From the NCBI GenBank assembly GCA_029891345.1, contig CM056995.1, positions 213,293,047 to 213,357,046 on the forward strand: a DNA stretch of 64,000 nt, given 5' to 3'. The notes under the pieces were generated by a model. The model was not told where the DNA came from and searched no databases. It saw only the letters and a program-made list of their open reading frames with translations. The stretch is from Dryococelus australis. Its lineage: Eukaryota > Arthropoda > Insecta > Phasmatodea > Phasmatidae. This document shows, one piece after another, positions 57,906-64,000 of the stretch (its first letter is position 1; the number at the start of each line of letters is the position of its first letter). The position numbers and the translations under genes are program-made.

Positions 57906-58794
57906 TTTGCCATTTTTAAAATAGATACCTTGCATGACTCTAGCCAGGTTGCTGACCCAGAACAGAGTGCACAAGAATGAAGGTGAGTAATATAAAGATT
58001 ATGAAGATGAAATGTGTTGTCTTGTGTACTTTACGGACACCTTGCCTTTCCATTGGATGAGTAATTGCTCGTGTAGCTGTGTCACTCACACATGCTTAGG
58101 AAGGCATATACTTTAAGACTTTAAAAAGTCATGAAACCACAACACATAAGATGATTTAATAATACACTGATAAAACTTTGTTTTAAGGTTCCTCCTCCAT
58201 ATAAATCTTAGATTACAGCAAACCATCACTTTGTAGGAAGATTCCAAGTCTACAGTGGTCCAACAGATAATTTTCTAAACAGACAATGTAGTACTAATGA
58301 ACTACATATGCTCACAACATAAACTTTATAAACTAACAGAAAACATTTTCTTTTCATTACAAGTATGGCTCTGGTATTGGCATTGTATCTAACTACAAAG
58401 TTTAAGATAGATCAGTTGGCATAAAGCAACTGCCTAAGACATGATTTAACTGGGTGACACCTCAATTTCTGTTTCAAAATTCCATAACTTTTCCAGGTTT
58501 TCAAGAACAAATTTGCATTTTCCCTTACTGTTAATTTTGACTTCATTTCACCTTCGTTCAAATTGTATAATGAGATGAGAATAGTAAGAAAATTTCATTT
58601 GTGCAGCAGCCATAATAGTTAAATTCTCTAGTCAGGAAACTAGTTTTTACAAAACAAAACCATAATTCTACTTGGCAATCAAAGCCACTGAAGCCAGCAT
58701 TGCGCGAACACAGATCTTAGGTTTAACAATGGATACGGTGTACAAGAGTTGGCTATACTGTTTTATCCTGAATATATTGTAAATAGATGCACAA

Positions 58795-59040
58795 TGACTT
58801 TTTCAATAATGGAGATTTTAACGACTTCCGCTCCATCCCTCAGTCAGTTGTTGCGGAGTTGGATATTAAATTTGTCCTGTTAATATGTGAGATTGTACTG
58901 TCTGCCTTGCACATTGTTTTATCCACTGGCCGGCAGTAACAATGCTTAAAGGTAACGAGTTCTTTTACTCCCCTCTAGATAGCATTAGTAGTAATTATTG
59001 CTTGTCTTTTGTTGTGAGATGCCTTCCAGCCGCCACTGGG
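58795..59040 (+). repeat. Interspersed repeat, copy 3 of 3
   Basis: Closely matches 14850-15105: 'acgacttccgctccatccct', 'gtctgccttgcacattgttt', 'gagttcttttactcccct', 'gatagcattagtagtaatta'. Confidence 0.7.
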
Positions 59041-60599
59041 GGGTGGGAGGGGGGGGGATATCAAAAAATTCCTCACTCCGTCACCAAATCAAATTCACAC
59101 CCAACCCTGCCCTTGGAAGAAGCCAGACATACTTGACTTCACGCCTCCATCTGTAAAGTTTCCCGTCCATAATATAGTACGAGATAATAACCCAAACACA
59201 GCAGAGAGTTACTAAACAACTAAATGGGTATTCAACACTCATGCATGAAAAATGTTCGCAAAGTCACGTCTCACGTGGCAACAAAATATTTATTATGTTA
59301 ATTATGCTGCAAGTTTTCAACTAACAAAATCTCACGTGGCATTCCAAATCAGTCTCTCGCTGATATATTAAAATTATGGAATATGCATTTAAAATATCTG
59401 ACACACTTTAATCCAATTCACACTTTATTCATTAAAAGGGACAGCCAGTTCAAATTGTTCATGTTCCCAATCGTTCATTCTCATTTTACGTTTCACTACG
59501 TCACAATAACATTTATTTACAATTTTACGCACATCAAAAATCTATGCCAAAACTAAATGTCACCTTAGAGACACCACACGGTCGTCACGTTCTGACGAGG
59601 CATTTCTTGTTAACTGTGTCACGTGTCGCACTGCAGGAGCGAAAGAAGGGAATCATACAGCTACAGTACCTTAGCAGTGGCCTTACTACAGGCCCAACGA
59701 TGCAACAAACCAAGCCCGACAACTCGGGCGTGAGACACGCAGATTGCCAGGTAGCCCCCACAACGACGCCATCACGTTGGATGTGTCACCTCAGGATCCT
59801 GGCCAGCTGTTGCACCACGCTAATGAATTCCTCATTCAAGGAGCACTTCACTCTGTCATACCGCTCTTCTACTATGTACTCGCTCAAATATTACGTGGGT
59901 TGTTGGTGACGTGAGACAAACGTGCAAGTACGACGAAAACTCCAGCTCGTAGGCCCGTCAATATTTAGGTCCGACAAAAATTAACTTTGTACAATTCTGG
60001 CCTGACCATTACTCAAGTAACCTTGCGGTAAGATGGACAGCTGATCTTGAAATGCACGTTGTTATCAAAGAGTCAAAGTTTACCACGACACGTTCAGCAC
60101 ACCAATGTACTGCCATTTTCCCATCATTTTGGTAACTATCATCATATGTGTGGACTGGCGATCGCAAACAGTTTCATGTAGTAACGAAACCCAGCACATC
60201 GTTAAGTCAGAGCGGAAAAAGTTAATTTCTGTCCAGCCCCGTGCCCTTGCTAATGTTGCACGAAACATTAATATTACGTTTCTGTTTCATATTGCAATTA
60301 CCGGGGCGTGTCATACCTAGTGTAATATTTAAGACAAGGAAAAGTCTGATTCCTCATGGCCCATTTCACAGTCTCAGCTTGCGCTCGACACCATGCTAGT
60401 TCAAGTAAACATTTTGTCTGAGTCTGACAAGACACTATCGGAGAACAACCCAACATTATGGGAACAAATTCTTCGCCACCTGACAGCGGTGGAACAACCG
60501 TCGTATCCAGACATTATTTAGTCAGTTTGTTCTCCCCAACGTTATATACAGCCTGACGGGAACTCGCGACAATCTCGCGCAGTCTGACAAACTGAGTCG
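59041..60599. other. Unassigned; probable 3' flank/LTR of the gypsy element
   Basis: GC-richer at 59520-59920 and 60360-60600 with no recognised protein. Because the gypsy element reads right to left, its 3' LTR should lie near here, but I could not pair it with another LTR in the window. Confidence 0.35.
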
Positions 60600-60686
60600 G
60601 CTACCAAGCTAGACCAACAGTGGTCAGGGACACACATACTACGCCCGTCATTCTCATATCATACCACATCTTCATCCCGTCACTAT

Positions 60687-61390
60687 TTATTCTGAGGTGC
60701 TGTCGAGAAAATTCATGACTGCCAACAAGTCTGTAATGTAATTCGCTGGCATAATCAGGGACTGCAGCTTCCTCTTCTGTAGGTCGGCCAAACAGCAAAT
60801 CACTGGGTGGCGTAGCTCACTTCCAAACAGCATCCTTGATGGTGTTACCCTTGTGGACTCATGAACTGTTGAGTGGTAAGCAAGAAGAAACAATGACACC
60901 TTTGCATCCCAGTCCTTTTGGTTGTCTGCCACAAAGTTCAACAGGTACTGCTCAAGAGTGTGGTTAGGCCTCTCGACAATTCCATCCACTGAGGGTGTAA
61001 GGCTGTAGTCCTAGTCTCTCTCAGCCCCAGAATTTTCATCACCTCCTGAAAGATTGCAGATTCAAAGTTTCTTCCCTGATGAGAATGGAGTTCTACTGGC
61101 ACCCCAAACCTCGAAAAGACATGTTCTATGAGTGCCTCAGCAACAGTACGTGCTTCCTGGTTCGGGAGGGAATGGTCTCAGGCCACTTAGTAAAATTAAT
61201 TTGGGCCACCAGTAGATACCAATTACATCTCTCTATGACAGGCAAAGGAACCAGAATGTCTACTACCATCAGTTCTAATGGAGCTCCAATTATGTACTTC
61301 TGGAGGCGACCTTGTCCTCTGGTCCTTGGACCCTTCCTCAAAGTGCAGGTGTCGCACAATCGGCACCACTTCTCAACATCCTCCAAACAA
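60687..61390 (-). pseudogene. Integrase, Ty3/gypsy type
   Basis: DDE integrase that inserts the reverse-transcribed copy. 'EKWCRLCDTCTLRKGP' is the second half of the HHCC zinc-binding domain, then 'LELMVVDILVPLP' with the first catalytic Asp, 'FTKWPETIPSR', and after a gap 'MDGIVERPNHTLEQYLLNFV', the region of the catalytic Glu, then 'HSTVHESTRVTPSRMLFGSE'. The two open segments (61386-61126 and 60989-60687) are in different frames with a disrupted stretch between them, so the gene is inactive. Confidence 0.85.
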
Positions 61391-61879
61391 AGAATTAGCA
61401 GAATCTCATTCTAACTCTGTTGAGGGTCTTATTAACGCCCTAGTGCCCACTCGCTGCTGCATTATGCAGTTCATAAGACTTCTGGAACCCTGCATTCTGG
61501 AAGTACCAACTGCACACGTGTGTTTTCCATCATTACTTTCCCACTTTCTGTAAAGTCTGCCGTTCTTCACTACGAGGGAATTCCACTGTGCCCAGTATGC
61601 TTTGACTGCTGCGCTGACAGCCAGCTTCTTTCCACTTTAATAATGACTGCAAAGTGAGATCATTCAGATGATCTTTTCTAATAACCTCATTACTCCATTA
61701 CTCCAGATAGGTGACCCATCAAAAGATAAAGAACCTTGAATTCTTGTTCTCTGTACCTTCAGCGATTCAACACTCTTTTCTTTCTGGCATCCGTAATGAT
61801 GACAAAATGGCCCACATGGCCTACATAGTGCATCCTGTATTGCTGTGAAGGCATCCAGATCTGTGCTGTATTTAAAAGT

Positions 61880-62337
61880 CATATTCTTAAAGATGTTATA
61901 TCTACCGGGCTATATGACCTTCTGGGTTCTTGAAACTTAGTAGCCAGCATAATGAAGCATTGTCGGTTCTTAGAATAAAATGTCTGCCGTAAAGGTACGG
62001 GTGGAAGTGTGAAATTGCCTTCACCATGGCTAGAAGCTCTCTGTGTGTAACAGTAATTTTTCTCATGCTTATGCAATATTTTGCTGAAGTATTCTAATGG
62101 TCTTTTCTTCCCATCTTGAACCTGAGGCAATACAGCTACAATGGCTAAATCACTAACATCAGTGTCCAAAATGAATACACCCTTACTTTTCGGGAAACCT
62201 GTGACTAATGGAGGTGTCAGAATTTTCTTTAGTTTACTAAAAGCATTTTCACGCTCAGTGGTCCAATGAAATCTCCCTTTTGCCTCAGTCAGCTCATGTA
62301 GTGGCGAACCCAGGTACAAATTGATTGTAATAGGCAC
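61880..62337 (-). pseudogene. RT thumb / RNase H region
   Basis: Open frame of 152 codons. 'LYLGSPLHELTEAKGRFHWT' and 'ENAFSKLKKILTPPLV' are the connection typical of gypsy RTs; 'GVFILDTDVSDLAIVAVLPQ' is the start of RNase H with its first Asp; 'YFSKILHKHEKNYCYTQR' follows. The expected RNase H end is scrambled after about residue 110, so catalytic residues beyond the first Asp cannot be confirmed. Confidence 0.8.
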
Positions 62338-62339
62338 AA

Positions 62340-63060
62340 AATCCCAGAAAACTCCCCACTTCAGTTTTGTCAGTTTATATCAGTTAATTTCTCATTGCTT
62401 TGGTCTTCTTGGAATCTGTTTTGATTCCATGTGCCGACACTACATATTCCAAGAAATGTATTTTCTTCTGGAGCAGGTGGCACTTCTTAGGAACTAATTT
62501 CTGCTGTCACTTTCTGGAATACAGAGTCTAAGCGTGATAGGTGTTCTTCAAATGTCCTTCCTGACACAACAACGTCTACGTAAACCTGAAAGATATCTTA
62601 TAGCAAAACATTTCCCAAAAGGCGTTCAAAGATAGCAGTGGCATTACATAGCCCAAAGGGCATAACTTTAAACTGCCAGATTCCTTTCCCCTGGACAAAA
62701 AATGCAGTCTTCTCTTGGTCCTCTGGAGCCACCTTGCACTACCAGTACTCACTCTTCATGTCCAAAGTAGAAAACCACTTTGAACCTGCTAGGCTGTTTA
62801 AGGTGTTATCAATCCTTGGAAGCGAATAAGTCTCTTTCTTTATCACATTATTAAGCTGGCAATAATCTACGCAAAACCTCAGACACATCTTTCTTCTTAA
62901 CAAGAACTACGGGTGATGACCATGGAATAACTGATGGTTCTAGCTCATCTAGATCCTTCATTTCCTCCAGAATTCCCTCACTGCCTCCATCGAAGCTAGC
63001 GGCAATAGTCTTGGTGGCTGTTTAATGGGCCTCTCATCTCCTGTATATATGTGGTGGTAA
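62340..63060 (-). pseudogene. Reverse transcriptase, Ty3/gypsy type, catalytic box damaged
   Basis: Minus-strand RT blocks in order: 'PSVIPWSSPVVLVKKKD' (near 62930), 'YSLPRID' equivalent 'ETYSLPRID', 'KWFSTLDMKS' (palm, first catalytic Asp), 'PEDQEKTAFF', 'WQFKVMPFGLCNATAIFERL' and the YxDD box region near 62575, followed by 'SGRTFEEHLSRLDSVF'. At the YxDD box the second Asp is replaced by Val. Several stops and frameshifts interrupt the domain (for example after 'KSEYW'). An RT without this Asp would not be active, so the copy is dead even apart from the frameshifts. Confidence 0.82.
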
Positions 63061-63256
63061 GTCATGTTAGTCTGTCCAAGGTCATTTGGTCCACACGAGA
63101 AGGCATCCCTATTTCTCTGCAGTAATTCAGGACAGCCTTCTCCTGTTGCCAGTTAAAATTTTATTTTGTTCTTACCAACAGTTCCTCCAGTACTTCTGGT
63201 AAATGACATCCTATTTATTTTACTCTCAAATCTCCTTGACCATTTGGAAATATGTA

Positions 63257-63505
63257 CTAGGTGACCTGCTTGCAAACACCTACCACAGCCCCATCCTCAA
63301 GATTAATGGCACTATCGGACAAATTTATCATTCTTACTGGAAAACTGTCAGAATTAGAAGAGACCAAAGTCCTTGCTAGAATAACTTTACATGGAAGGAT
63401 GCCAATCCTCTCCGCTAACTCAATTAGACCCAAACATCTGACAAACTTTCCTTGATCCTGTAATGACAATTTCACTAGAAGCAGGAAGCACAGTGGGTCG
63501 ACCAC
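63257..63505 (-). pseudogene. Linker before RT; protease domain apparently missing
   Basis: Peptide 'VILARTLVSSNSDSFPVRMI' and 'NLSDSAINLEDGAVVGVCKQ' resembles the stretch that normally joins protease to RT in gypsy polyproteins. Only about 150 bases separate it from the zinc knuckle, too few for a roughly 100-residue aspartic protease, and no D[ST]G motif is visible, so an internal deletion is inferred. Confidence 0.55.
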
Positions 63506-63559
63506 ATACGTGTTTACAAGTTTTCCAAATGTGCTGTATTCTCACCTGCCTTTCACTGC

Positions 63560-63970
63560 CTCTTTTCTCGCTGCTGCTGCTGTTGTGGGCTCTCAGGTGT
63601 CCCGCTGTCCACATGACCAACACTCCGGCAGCTTAGTTCAAGGGCGGGGCGGCGAAGCTCTGTAGCACAGACCCTGGAAGCAATGTCCCTTATGGCAGTT
63701 TGCATGTCCTTCAGTGATTTTGTCGTCTTCGTTCAGCATCACTGCTCATATCGGATAGTGGAGTGCGGCTACCTGTCTTGTTGACTTCACCTCCAGTGCT
63801 TCGGACAGGGCATCCTGCATGTTGTGGGATGCCAAACACACCTCTTATTGTACTTCTGCATCAGCCATGGCATCGACGAAAAAGCCGACTGCGGTGGATC
63901 CCCTGGTCGCTGGTTGCAGTTTCTCAATTAGGCATGGTGAGCATGTTGCAGGTACTAGTCGAAACGTAGC
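63560..63970 (-). pseudogene. Gag 3' part with zinc knuckle
   Basis: 'CWSCGQ' followed after a one-base frame change by 'GHLRAH' gives a CX2C...H zinc knuckle (63640-63600), the nucleocapsid mark of retroelement Gag. Upstream text such as 'NMQDALSEALEV' fits a gypsy Gag C-terminal part. Stops and frame changes interrupt it. Confidence 0.6.
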
Positions 63971-64000
63971 TCCAAGGTCGACACCAATGTGGGGTACTCC

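Larger units (their letters stand above)
60600..64000 (-). mobile_element. Ty3/gypsy LTR retrotransposon, broken
   Basis: On the minus strand, in order: a gag-like tail with zinc knuckle (63970-63560), the linker before RT (63500-63257), reverse transcriptase (63060-62340), RNase H (62337-61880) and integrase (61390-60690). RT-RNaseH-integrase order is that of Ty3/gypsy (Copia has integrase first). Frameshifts and stops separate the domains. The 5' part runs off the window. Confidence 0.88.

Overview
The window is a piece of animal nuclear genome, most likely from an insect or another pancrustacean. It holds one nuclear protein gene, spread thin across almost the whole window, in a landscape of transposon debris. 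A 9.8 kb block of mitochondrial DNA sits in one of its introns. The mitochondrial block gives the best clue to the organism. Its order (ND2, control region, 12S, 16S, ND1, cytb, ND6, ND4L, ND4, ND5, ND3, COX3) is the ancestral pancrustacean arrangement, only one tRNA-Leu (UAG) lies between 16S and ND1, and its reading frames need the invertebrate mitochondrial code (TGA=Trp, AGA=Ser). I cannot name the species.

The host gene is PHYH (phytanoyl-CoA 2-hydroxylase, peroxisomal alpha-oxidation), on the minus strand. Six exons with consistent splice phases lie at 57420-57580, 34047-34212, 32299-32412, 24200-24349, 19540-19674 and 4435-4572. Joined they give 288 codons in one open frame, covering the N-terminal part of the mature enzyme, the HxD iron ligands (split between two exons), the distal His and the 2-oxoglutarate Arg. 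The first exon (peroxisomal targeting signal) and the last exon (C-terminus) were not found and may lie outside the window.

The introns hold: (a) a decayed P-element/THAP9-like DNA transposon (8.8-10.8 kb) with a SINE nested in it; (b) a mariner transposase relic (20.1-20.7 kb); (c) two tRNA-derived SINE families with about ten copies; (d) about ten GC-rich, TATA-containing blocks that look like solo LTRs, three of which share a TGACRCATG terminus; (e) three MITE-like elements with terminal inverted repeats; (f) several AT/GT microsatellites; and (g) at the right end (60.6-64.0 kb, minus strand) a broken Ty3/gypsy polyprotein gene (zinc knuckle, RT, RNase H, integrase).

The mitochondrial insert (about 38048-47822) lies in the 23 kb intron between the first two PHYH exons seen here. 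It runs from truncated ND2 to truncated COX3, with one internal deletion of roughly 2.3 kb that fuses the start of ND4 to the end of ND5. Several one-base frameshifts (ND2, ND1, cytb, ND4L) show that it is a NUMT or an error-prone mitochondrial contig, not an intact mitochondrial genome. Both ends run into AT-rich microsatellites, so a gap-filling or assembly join must be excluded before it is treated as a natural insertion.
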